Below are positions 12,697 to 22,964 of a stretch of 64,000 bases of DNA, piece by piece. Each line of letters begins with the position of its first letter. The stretch's first letter is position 1. The position numbers and the translations under genes were made by a program. The notes below the pieces were generated by a model. It saw nothing but the letters and a program-made list of their open reading frames with translations, did no database searches and was not told the origin of the DNA. Source of the DNA: Chlorops oryzae (taxonomy: Eukaryota; Arthropoda; Insecta; Diptera; Chloropidae); assembly GCA_020466095.1 (NCBI GenBank), contig CM035807.1, positions 28,578,665-28,642,664 on the forward strand, given 5' to 3'.

Positions 12697-12869
12697 GTTT
12701 TTTTTTTTTTAAGAGGTGTAAAGCAGTTGAAAGCCGTGTAGTGTGGGGCCTCCACCCACCAAAGTCACCCCTATGTCCGACGGGTACCCTTTCGGGACAC
12801 CGATTTAGTATTACGTCGAAAGGTCGTCGTGAGCCCGAAGCTCAAACAGCGTTCGTTATGTCGTCATTT

Positions 12870-15688
12870 TTAGTTATCCGTTCGACTAGTTTCCTGCTGT
12901 TGCAGTCTCTTTCGTTCTGCTTCAGCTCTTCTTAATTTTCCCATCACTTTCGCAGCAAATTCTTTGACTGCTCTCCATTTCGTTTCCGTGGAACACATTT
13001 CGCTCACAATGTTACTGACAGTTGGCATGCCACCGATTGCATCTTGTAGGGTAAGCCTCTCGTTTGCAAACCTTTCACAATAGAAGGTTACGTGCTCTGC
13101 GCTTTCTGTCTCTTTTGGGCAGTTTGGGCAAAAAGGGCTCATGGCCAGTTTAAAGCGGTGCAGGTATGCCAAGAAGCATCCATGCCCACTTATGAGTTGT
13201 GTCAGGTTAAAGTCAACCTCTCCATGTGTTCGTAAGAACCACTTTTTTATATCTGGGATTAGGGCATATGTCCACTTCCCATTTTGCGTGGCGTCCCATT
13301 TGTCTTGCCATTCTTTTATCGTCTGCGCTCGTTCCGTTGCTTTCTGTGCTGCTGACGGTCTACCACCTTCATTTGTGTACAGTCGTTCTAACTCTTTGGC
13401 TCGTAAGTCGATTGGTATTTTCCTTGCAATGACATCGATTGCGTCTGCAGATACCGTGCTGTATGCGCAGGCAACTCGGAGTGCGCTTCTTCTCTGTACT
13501 TGTTTTACGCACCTAATATTATTCGGCTTTGCGTTTGCCCATATCGGGGCTCCGTAGAGAGATATGGAATCTACTACCATTGAGAATAGTTTCCTCCTTC
13601 CTTCTTTTGGTCCTCCAGTGCTAGGGAGTAGTCTCGCTAGTGCGACATTAATCCGTTTTGCCTTTTTGCTTGCTGCTAATAGGTGCTGCTTGAAGCTCAG
13701 TCTAGCGTCGATACGCATTCCCAAGTACGTTATGTCCTCTTTTGACAGAACCTCAAATCCTCCGATATTAAGCTTCAGTTTTTTTCTTTTTCTATGTTGG
13801 CTGACCAGAACTGCCTCTGTTTTCTGAGCTGCTAGTTCAAGGCCTGCTTTAGATAGCCATTGTTGAACTCTAGCTGCTGCGTCGTTGCACTTTGCTTCTA
13901 GTATGTCAAGTTTTTTGTCGACCACCACCAATGCAATGTCATCAGCGTATCCTACGATTGTTGCCTTGTCGGGTAGTTATATTTTTAGAACGCCATCGTA
14001 CATTACATTCCAAAGCGTAGGACCTAGCACCGATCCCTGAGGGACACCGCCAGTAATTCGGTGCGTCTTAGTTCCCTTCTCGGTGTCATACTTTAAGATT
14101 CTTTCGCTGAGATAGCTGCTAATGATACGCTGCAAGTAAACGGGCACTTTGTAGTTTTCAAGGGCCCAGAGAATATTCTCCCACTTTGCCGAGTTGAACG
14201 CATTTTTTATATCCAGTGTAATGACTGCACAGTACTTAAACTTTTTATACCCGCCGCTGCATGCTTCGGAGGCTATCGATACTACTTTTTTAATTGCGTC
14301 CAGTGTCGACCTTGCCTTTCGGAAACCGAACTGCCTATCCGATAGGCTATTACTGTGCTCCAAATGTTCTTGGAGTCGGTCGCAAATCAAACGTTCAAAT
14401 ATTTTCCCTACTATTCTCGCAAACATGAATTATAAAGCTTCGCAAAGACTTGTGGCGTTGTTGATATAGCCACTTTTAAAACAGCGTTTGGGACTCCCTC
14501 TGGCCCTGGCGCCTTGGTGTCGTCTACTCGCTGCAGTGTTTTTAGAACATCGTTTACAGTTACCAATGGAATGTTTGTTTGTTCCGTTATGGTATAGCTC
14601 TGGGCTGTTCTCAATTCTTGTTGTGGGAAGAGTGTCAGCACTATTTTTTCCAGTAAGACTGGGCATGTCGGTTGCGGTGCTCTATGCCCTTTCACTTTTT
14701 TGATTACGCTCTTATATCCCAGGCCCCATGGGTCGCCGTCCACACTGTCTAGTAGCAGCTTGAAGCATCGCACCTTACTTCGATGAATTGTGATCTTCAA
14801 TTCCCGTTTTCGGTTGCAGAACTCGGCATGCCGCTCTTGATAGCCCTGGCGTCGTCTGGCTCGTTGAGATCTTCTCCTTGCCTTAAGGCACGCTTTACGT
14901 AAGTTTGCTACTTCCTCCGTCCACCAATACACAGGTTTTTTTCTACCGTACGAGTTGCACTTTGGCATCGATGCATCACAAGCCTGCTCCATTTGCTTGG
15001 CTAGCTGTGCTGCCATCCTCTCTGCACTCGCAGATGCAATGCGCGTGTTTTCCCATACCAGTTTAAAAGCTTCTTCATTAAATGCTGTCCTCTTCCATCT
15101 TTTTTGGGCACTTTTATGCCGCTCTGGTTTCCAGGTATTGTGGCTTACTTCTTCTGTTCATTTACTGTCCATTCGGTGCGGCGGGCAATAGAGATATCGG
15201 TAAAGGTCAGGTCTATCACAGACTTTCCTCTATTACATGCAAAAGTGTGTATACCTGGCGTGTTTAAGAGAACAAGATTCATTCCCGCGAACGTTTCTTC
15301 CACTATTATCCCACGCGCGTCTGTGTGCTGGCTTCCCCATGTTTCTGACCATGCGTTGAAGTCTCCATCTATTATGATGGGTCGCTTTTCTCTCAGTTCG
15401 TTCTCCAGTGTCTTCATCATTTGTGTGAATTCGTCATGTGTCCACCTCGGTGGTGCATAGCAGCTAACTACGTGCACGTCATTCTGTTTCACCCAAACGT
15501 AGCCGTTGTTTGTGTCTGATTTTCCCTGTAGGGCCTTTCCATTTCCAATACCCATATTGCTACCTGCTTTCCTGCGTTTTGTATGGTTCCGACAAAATTG
15601 CTATGTCAATTCGGTTTTCTATCACAGTCTGCCGCAGTAGCTCCTGCGCTGCATTGCAGTGGTTTGTGTTCAGTTGTAACAGTCTCAT
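12870..15688 (-). pseudogene. Element B ORF2 (endonuclease + reverse transcriptase), broken
   Basis: ORF2 probably starts at 15688 (MRLLQLNTNHC) and overlaps the end of ORF1. After a shift near 15555, the endonuclease continues to 15145 with IDGDFNAWSETWGS. The linker and start of the reverse transcriptase are in 15016-14411 (KAPGPEGVPNAVL), the fingers and palm in 14426-13977 (QFGFRKARST, LDIKNAFNS, GGVPQGSVLGP), and the catalytic YADD at 13949-13938. The thumb and C-terminal part run in 13931-12870, with LISGHGCFLAYLHR and CPNCP...H..FYC. At least four frame changes (near 15555, 15140, 14420, 13970) disrupt it. Known R1-clade ORF2 proteins have this domain order. Confidence 0.84.
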
Positions 15689-17181
15689 GATCTTTTTCTT
15701 TGTAACGCTTCTTTGTACCGTTGGCATTTTCCGCTGCCTGCTGTATGTGCTCCTTCACACAGGGCACATCTCTCTGCGTTTTTACATGCAGCTGCCTTGT
15801 GTCCACTTCCGCCGCATCGCCAGCATTGCGTAGTGCGATCTGGTCCTTCGCAATTTGCAGCTACATGATCGAAAGCCCAGCACCGGAAACATCTTTTTCA
15901 TGTTTCAACTTGTGTTACTGCACACCGAATGAAACCTACTTTTATGGATCCCATCAACAGAACCTTCTTGGCATCTTCTGCAGGGAGTGTGAGATATACT
16001 GACTCTGTACCTCCGCAACTCTTCCTTTTGCTTTTAACTGCTGCTTTTTCTGGCTTTCTCACCTGAGCTTGTGCTTCTATTGCCGCTAATAGCTCATCGT
16101 CTGTGTAAAGATCCTCAATCAGTCCTCTGCATTGTACCGTGATGTTGTGCGTGCTGAGGTTGACCTTGGCGATTGCTCCAATTGCTTTTTCAATAGCAGA
16201 GCAACAATCGGATGAACTTATTGTGCTGCTTCTTTTCAGTTCCATCACCAGTCCTCCTTTGCGAGTCGGCCGCAGGGTCTGCACCAGATCACCTTTATCC
16301 GCTAGTTTCTCGTTTGTTTTAACAGCACGTAATATAACTGCGTACGATACTCCCTCTGTCTTTTTTTCAATGATGATGGCATTTGACCTGGGTTTTATTC
16401 TCCTCCCCTTTTCTCTGCTTTTGTGTCTCTTTTTCTTTTTTCGTCTTATCTGATGCCATTCTTCTTTTTGTTTGTCGCCTTTTTCTTGTGGTTCGGTATC
16501 TTCTTCCTTTCTCTTCTTGGCTACCGGAAGCTTTGCTACTTCATGGGCCTTTTTTGGGCTTAAGTTCTTCCTTCTTCTTTTAGCCTTCGTCATTAGTCTT
16601 CCATCTCTCTGCTGCACCGATAACGACTCTGCGCTGTTTGGGACTGGGTCCATTGTCTTCGGTGATTCCTCGATATGCACCGCTGCCGTCTTTGTATTGC
16701 CCGCTTGTCGTGACTGGATATCTTCGCTTTCTAAGTGTGTCTCAAGGAGCGTGTGTGCTAGCTTTAAGCTGTGGCACATTCGTTTAATATCCCCATGTAC
16801 ATTTTTTCGTTGCTCTACATACTCTAGCAGGTTGGTAATTTCTTTTCCCATGAGATTGACAAGATGGTTAAGCACACTTTCTTGTCTTCTGGGTTGTCTG
16901 CTTGTTGCTGGTTTGATAGATGTAGTTGGGGTTTCACCTATTTCCGCTGGCACGATATCGAGTCTTTTGGTGCCTGCTGCTTCAACTGTGAGTTGTACTG
17001 GTTTAATTTGTTTCGGTGGGGTTCTCAAAGTTAAAGAACTTCTCCTTAACATCACCCTATCTTGTTCCAGGTGCCCGCTTTTGCCATCATTTCTGCTATC
17101 TTCCATATCACTTCTATTGTTTTTGTTGTTTGTTGTTGTTTCCATGCGATTTGGGCTCCAACTCGCAACCGCTATCATCAC
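15606..17181 (-). pseudogene. Element B ORF1, one premature TGA
   Basis: The frame is open from 17181 down to 15898 (427 codons) and stops at a TGA at 15895-15897. Past this single stop the same frame continues without a shift into CFRCWAFDHVAANC and CWRCGGSGHKAAAC, two CCHC zinc knuckles, and a third Cys pair CALC, ending near 15606. The N-terminal half is polar. A very basic stretch rich in KKRK/RRKKKKR lies at about residues 195-265, and a gag-like segment with YTDDELLAAIEAQ follows. One point change separates this copy from an intact ORF1. It is probably inactive, because ORF2 is broken too. Confidence 0.82.
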
Positions 17182-17733
17182 ACGTATATGTAGTTACCTT
17201 AAGTCCTATGGGTATCTATGTTTAACAGGGAGGTCCATACGAGGGTTGACACTGTCCTTTATGGGGTACAGTGTTCAGAGCCAGACTTCAAACCGGAGCT
17301 AATGGGGAATAGTTTCAACCCAACCTACAAGGCCAACTTAATGGCAACGTGTTTTGAGCGCTTCGCAAGACATGCCAAGTTTGAACGGAGCGGAAAAGAC
17401 CGCAGATCCTTCTGAGCGCCATTTTTGCAAGAATTCACTCCGCATATTCAGGTCCCAGAGACCTACGATCCTAGCCCTTATTCCTCTTAATCCGAAATCA
17501 GTAAACAAAATCATAGTCCATTTCCTTGCGTGGGTTGTCACCACCTGTGGAATTTGCCCGCAGGTTGCCGCTTAACTCCGTTAGCTTTTCCCAGGATTGG
17601 TCAAAGCTATCCAGGGTCACCGCGTGGAGGTGTTAAGACGACTTGGGATGGAAAAATACAAGGATTGCTCTGGCCTCCGCCGAGTTGGAGGCAGTCAGAA
17701 GCGTTGCCTTGTTCCACCAACCCCATTGACCCC

Positions 17734-18231
17734 TTTTTTAAGTTTTTATTTTCTCTTTTGAACTCACGCAACACAAGTTCTTAGGTGTGCTTATATTTTT
17801 CTATTAAAATTTATGTCTACACAAAACGAATAATTTTCTTAAACCAAGATTATAGGTTTTATGTCTGCAATCCAGTTTGCGCGTAAAACCGAGCATTTGT
17901 GCTTCTTACTCCTCCGCAAAAAAAAAAATTATAAACAAAAAACATTATAAAACAAATCGGCGTTGTAACAAAATTGTTGGATTCAAATACAGAAAAAAGG
18001 CAGGAACAGAACGTTCCCCACCAAACATTTTCTATCGCGGAACAGTGTTCCGCGACTCGCCACGGCGATGTTTAGCTCGCACGCAACCGTTGCTTTGTTA
18101 TCGCGGAATAGAGAAGCTTGTTAGGCAGTTGTCCGGTCGCCCGACACTTTTTTGGAAGAGCAATTGGCGATACATTAAAAACATCGCGGAATAGTCCCAT
18201 AGACGATGTTTCAGCAAATGTGTTCCTTATA
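17734..18231. other. Intergenic, no gene recognised
   Basis: Non-repetitive flank of element B. There is an odd GC-richer patch at 18000-18190 in which TCGCGGAA recurs three times (near 18034, 18099 and 18183), possibly part of an unrecognised repeat. No coding signal is recognised. Confidence 0.4.
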
Positions 18232-18263
18232 TTAGGTGTAGTAAAAAGAAATCCATTATTTTT
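18232..18263 (+). repeat. Mariner terminal inverted repeat, left copy
   Basis: Begins TTAGGTGTAGTAAAAAG directly after a TA dinucleotide (18230-18231), as expected for a mariner end. The 32 bases are identical to the reverse complement of 25485-25516, which sits next to a mariner transposase fragment. Sequence inside (rightward) is not recognisable mariner. Confidence 0.75.
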
Positions 18264-18289
18264 GCATTAAATTGAGGGCTTTATTTAAG

Positions 18290-19260
18290 ATAGTTAGAAT
18301 GACCCGATTTAGGTAAAATATGCGCCGTTTTAAAGGCCATTTTAAAGGAATTTTTTGCCTTCCAAGAAGCCCTTTCAAGGGCAAAAAGGCAGTCCTTTCG
18401 AAGCCCTTTAAGCAATTCACCCGCAATTGGTTCCCAGGACCAAACGATTAACCCTTTTCCTCCGGTCTAAATAAATCAAAGCCTCCCCCCCCGGGTTTGG
18501 CCGGCATTCGTTTTCCGGTTGTTTTCCGATGGCAAATCTCTCCAGGGCCAAAGCTGGGGTTAGCGATTGGGTTTAAAAATCCAAGGTTGCCTGGTTCCGG
18601 GAGTTGCCGTTGGAAGCGTTCTTGTAAACCCCTGCCTTAAAACCCCAACCTTCCGGCCCAATTCCTTGGTTGGCAATTTTTCCCTTTAAATTTTTCACCA
18701 AAACGTTTTTCCTTACCAAGTTAATTTTTATTCCAATCAAACGCTTAAGAAAGGGCATTTTGTTCTTTCCGCAAAAAATTATATTTTAACTTGGCCCTTT
18801 AACATTTTTGTGATTCCAAATTAAAAAAAGGGGCCAAACGGTTGGCAAACTTTTCTTTTGCCGGAACAGTGCCCATGACGGCGGACTCGAAATTTCCTTT
18901 TTATCGGAATTTGAAATTGGGCAGTGCCGGGTGCCCGACATGGTTGGAAGGAATGGCGAAAAAAAATTGCGATGATGCTGTTACAGTATCAGGCAATAAA
19001 TTACCACCTTTTGCCCTTGGGGTTTTTCTTTCAAAAAATTGTAAAATTCGAAATTTTCTTTGGGCATCTTTGCAACTCCCAACCGAATTTTAATCCAAAA
19101 AGTTGCTTTTTTTGGGAATGTCATCTTTTAATTGCCCCTAGCGGCACGTGGTTAACAAGGGATCAATTAAAAACCCATCTATTGAAAATAAGGATTTTTT
19201 TTTCCTAATATATTGCTGAAACATCTTCTAGGGCCAATTTATATATATATTATTTTTTTT
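18290..19260. other. Anomalous homopolymer-rich stretch, probably poor consensus
   Basis: In this stretch nearly every word contains doubled or tripled bases (CCC, GGG, TTT, AAA), unlike its neighbours. No frame is coding over any length. This texture is typical of uncorrected long-read or gap-filled sequence with homopolymer expansions, though a strange repeat cannot be excluded. Annotations within it should be distrusted. Confidence 0.5.
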
Positions 19261-20237
19261 TTTATTTAAATTTTTTATAATTTTACGCATAAAAAATTAT
19301 AGTAATTCAGTTAATAATGAAAAACTTATTCTATTGTTTTTTGTTAAAGATCTCGTTTTTAATGCGGCTCTTGGCATGTATTAAATGTTGCTGCAGAATT
19401 GAAGAAAATTTTTTTTTCATCCGAAGTGGAAAATTTTTGGAAGCAGGCACCTGTATTTTAAAAAATTATATTAACTTCAAATTATATTTAAAAAGGTTAA
19501 CAAAAATTGTGCTTTTAACTATTTGGATCAATAAATACACCTTTATCCTTTGTATCCTTTAGAATGTATACACTCGTCGATCCAAATCCTTACAGAACTA
19601 TCAAAATTTATTTTTGATCTAATAACAAAATCAAGAACTACTTGATTGAATAAAGCAAAAGCTACAATAACACAAGGTATATATTAGAAAAACATTGTAT
19701 AAACCTGTTCCAAAAGTAACTTCGGCAATGCTCGTCTGGAAGATGAATACGCAATGTATTGCGGATTGCTCGCGTAACGTTCGTCAAAGCAATATATTTT
19801 TTTTTACGTATTCTTTGTTGGTAGAGTTGAGAAAACATCGCCTTTTGTTCTTCTAGAAAAGGTCGCGTAAACATATTCTTGGCGAACGTTCGCTAAAGCA
19901 TAGGATAAATGTTTGCTGGGTTCTTTTCCGAGACTGCGCTTCTTTCATATATGTAGTCAACTTGTTCAATAAATTTCGCTGCCAAAATACAATTGATTTC
20001 TTAAAATTAGAAATTGATTTTTATAAAAACACATTTTTATAGTCATACAGAAGTATATATATATATAAAACCCACTAATGCATATACAAGAATGAATTTG
20101 AACCTTAGACATATAATAATAAAAATATAATAATTAAACTATGCTGCGAAGTGTTCCGCACAAAAAGTGCAACACACATACATATATACGATGACATGAA
20201 CACAGCTAAAATAAAATGCAAGAGAAGTAGTGCATCC
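19261..20237. other. Cyclin B 3' flank
   Basis: AT-rich sequence lying downstream of Cyclin B (which is on the - strand). A 70-codon - strand frame at 19662-19874 is open but has no domain I know. No clean poly(A) tract marks the end of a retrocopy, and no obvious AATAAA signal lies close to the stop codon on the - strand. Confidence 0.4.
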
Positions 20238-21917
20238 TTAAGCCTTTCTTTCTATCAGAGAATCCATAAGTGGGCTGTACAACACTGAACCCAGTGAAAC
20301 TTTGTATAATTTCGACGATTGATATTTTGTGTAGACTGAGTTTAATTTCGCTTTTGGTGCATTGCGTGCAATTGTTGCTATTTTACGTGTAATCGGACGT
20401 AATTGCTCGGCCGTGTAGTGCGAATAGTGCTCCAGTGTAGTATTCCAGTATGAATTATCAAAGCCACTCGCCTTCTTAGGATCTCCCTGGCTCATATGCA
20501 AAGAGAGGAACAACGATGCAGCTGCAATCTTAGAGGGTTTACATGATGCCAATTCGTATTCAATCGAAGCCAATTCCAAGAAATATTTTGACATAGCATG
20601 CTGGCTATCCTGAATATCGGCGGCCTTAGAGAAACGACGCAAAAAGTGAATTGAAACTGGACGAGACAAATTAAAGTCGAGAGATCTTAATATTTGAATT
20701 TCCATTTCCAAGATTTGATCTTGGTTATAAGTCTTGTCGGTCATGTAAATGAAATCAGCAATAACTGGCGCGTAGAGTTCTTCATATTTGGCAGCTATGA
20801 AAAGCGCCGTAACACCAACCAATTGCAAATATGACCGACGTGTATCTTTCACCTCTTGCAAGTACCGATCGATGATGCCAACGGTCATAAGGTATGTCTC
20901 GGCGACTAAATGCAATTGACAATGAACCTCGTTAATCCAGTCAAGAAGTAATGCTCTCATTTTTGGTGTAATTTCTTCCTGATCAGCCAAATGATTTTCA
21001 CGGATTGTATGTTTGCTTTCAAGTTGAAAGAGATATTCGTAGATATCGTTCACATATTCGGAGACCAAAATCAGCATCTCGTTATCACCCTCATCAATGT
21101 TACGAATTTCATCAGCTTGGGAATCGATTGACCCATCCTTAATTTGAGCCTTGCTATCATTTTCAACTTTGATCTTCTCAACCGCTGCATTGTCATGTGT
21201 CTTGGCGTTGGAATCGATCGGTTCATCGTTGGTATCATTTTCAACTTTGATCTCAACCGCTGCATATTTTTGCGTCTTAGCCGTCACATTTTTAACCTCT
21301 TGTGCTAGAGCCTCCTTCAACTTATTCAATGATTTACGTGAAATATTGCTATCCTCACGGCGAAGTGGCGTTTCGACTGCAATCGTCTTATCCTTGGAAA
21401 TGATCTTAGCTTGTTGCAATTTATTTTCAACCATTTTCGTGGTCACTGTCTTAATCTCTCGTGTTTGATTCGGAACTGCCTTTTGCCGCAATACACCATT
21501 GGTGGCTGTACCGGGCGCATTTGTTTTGGTTATCCCCTGACGCAATGAATTGCCACGAGTTAACACCGTCGAAGCCGGCTGAGCAGCACATCCACGTGTC
21601 GGCCTAGTACTAGTTGTTTTTATTGCATTATTGGTTGTTGAATTTTCGGATTGGACAGCATCCTTCTTCCAACGGGTGTCCACGCGTGCTTTTGTTGCAC
21701 GTATAGAAGGCAGCTTGGCCTGATTCAAGTTTTTTACTGCACCTTGATCCTTGATCGCTGCGCGTGGAAGTACACGATTTTGCAATTCACCAAACGCAGC
21801 CCGTTTTGGCATTTCGGCTTTTACATTTTCACCGCCAATTTTCTTCGCGTTCTTATACTTATCAGCATCATTCTCATCCTCATGGAAATTCATATTGGTA
21901 TTCAAAACGGTATCCAT
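20238..21917 (-). CDS. CycB: G2/mitotic-specific Cyclin B, single exon
   Basis: Cyclin B activates Cdk1 to drive entry into mitosis and is destroyed at anaphase by the APC/C. The first ATG of the open frame is at 21917 (context AAAATGG; the upstream extension to 22025 starts at GTG), giving 559 residues. A destruction box RAAFGELQN is at residues 39-47. The motif REDSNISRKSLNKLKEAL precedes a region with a duplicated AAVEIKVEND / AAVEKIKVEND unit. The N-terminal cyclin box contains MRALLLDWINEVH from about residue 320 and KYEEL; the C-terminal cyclin fold follows (about 417-535), with FLRRFSKAA and SKIAAASLFLSLH. It aligns with Drosophila CycB along its length. The frame has no intron, stop or shift. 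Whether it is the main gene or an intronless retrocopy cannot be told from this window. Confidence 0.95.
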   Translation of the reverse strand: MDTVLNTNMNFHEDENDADKYKNAKKIGGENVKAEMPKRAAFGELQNRVLPRAAIKDQGAVKNLNQAKLPSIRATKARVDTRWKKDAVQSENSTTNNAIKTTSTRPTRGCAAQPASTVLTRGNSLRQGITKTNAPGTATNGVLRQKAVPNQTREIKTVTTKMVENKLQQAKIISKDKTIAVETPLRREDSNISRKSLNKLKEALAQEVKNVTAKTQKYAAVEIKVENDTNDEPIDSNAKTHDNAAVEKIKVENDSKAQIKDGSIDSQADEIRNIDEGDNEMLILVSEYVNDIYEYLFQLESKHTIRENHLADQEEITPKMRALLLDWINEVHCQLHLVAETYLMTVGIIDRYLQEVKDTRRSYLQLVGVTALFIAAKYEELYAPVIADFIYMTDKTYNQDQILEMEIQILRSLDFNLSRPVSIHFLRRFSKAADIQDSQHAMSKYFLELASIEYELASCKPSKIAAASLFLSLHMSQGDPKKASGFDNSYWNTTLEHYSHYTAEQLRPITRKIATIARNAPKAKLNSVYTKYQSSKLYKVSLGSVLYSPLMDSLIERKA

Positions 21918-22134
21918 TTTAAAGCAGTTTCCTTGCAACGCCTTTGGATTATTTGATTTTCTCTTTAATAAATATAATAAATTTTCTATAGCGTCCGATT
22001 CGAATTTATATTTAAAACCGTGCACTGCCTACTTTGTTAAATAATTTTCTCTTTATCACTTTAATTGCACATCTCCTTTCAATTATTATCCGACTTGCAA
22101 TACGAGATCCGTTCCAAGCGTCGGCCGTTATGTC

Positions 22135-22521
22135 TATGTTATGTTATGTTATGTTATGTTATGTTATTTATTTTTTTTTGATGTTATGTTTTTATGTTTG
22201 TTATGTTATGTTATGTTATGTTATGTTATGTTATGTTATGTTATGTTTTTATGTTATGTTATGTTATGTTTTATGTTATTTGTTATGTTATGTTTATGTT
22301 ATGTTATGTTATGTTATGTTATGTTATGTTATGTTATGTTATGTTTTATGTTATGTTATGTTTTTATGTTATGTTATGTTATTTTTGTTATGTTATGTTA
22401 TGTTATGTTATGTTATGTTTTTATGTTAGTTATGTTATGTTTTGTTATGTTATGTTATGTTTGTTATGTTATGTTATGTTATGTTTTTATGTTTTTTGTT
22501 ATGTTATGTTATGTTATGTTT
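22135..22521. repeat. (TTATG)n array upstream of Cyclin B
   Basis: A third TTATG array, about 390 bases, more interrupted than the first two, with frequent extra T and missing bases. It starts about 220 bases upstream of the Cyclin B ATG, so it lies in the promoter or 5' untranslated region. On its right it grades into GGTTA/GGTTAGG/GTAAGG-type sequence (22522-22613), the same partnership seen at 5771-6081. Confidence 0.95.
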
Positions 22522-22964
22522 GTTTGGTTAAGATTGGTTAGGTCTGGTCAGGATTGGTTAAGTTTTGGTTATGTTATGTTTGGTTAGGTAAGGTTATGTA
22601 AGGTAAGGTTAGGATGGCTAAACCTATACCTTAACTATGGAGGTCGTCATGCGCTCTGATAAAAAATTCTTGAAATTTCTCAATAATCTACAACTCATCT
22701 AATATACATATATAAACATTAGAGTGGCCGCTCAATTTATAAAAAATTGTATAAAATTTCTGACTCATGTTCAATGTATTTCTTTGACTATAAATTGTAA
22801 ACATATTGCATCAGTGATGCCAGGTTGAATGATATTTCCCTTTTAAAGGAAAATTTTGAACCATTTTTTAAAAGAAAACCCACTTCAAATCTTTGAAAAG
22901 GGATTTTCGACACCATTATTGGAGCTGCCAAATAATTAAAATATCAAAGTTGCATAGTTGCATA

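Larger units (their letters stand above)
12697..17733 (-). mobile_element. R1-clade non-LTR retrotransposon (element B)
   Basis: A second element on the - strand, about 5.0 kb, 5' end at 17733 and poly(A) at 12710-12698. Its first bases on the - strand (GGGGTCAATGGGGTTGG...) align with the 5' end of element A, including a shared stretch ending CCAG(G/A)GCAATCCTTGT. It encodes ORF1 with zinc knuckles and ORF2 with endonuclease and reverse transcriptase, both with defects. Its 3' end touches the (TTATG)n array, which on its own strand reads (CATAA)n, while its 5' flank is non-repetitive. The same array thus borders the 3' ends of two elements in opposite orientations. Confidence 0.87.

Noticed and set aside
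13141..17302. Many + strand open frames across element B
   Set aside because: They are antisense shadows of the - strand retrotransposon reading frames.
21918..22025. A longer Cyclin B starting at 22025
   Set aside because: That codon is GTG. The first ATG is at 21917 in a good context and matches the expected N-terminus length before the destruction box.
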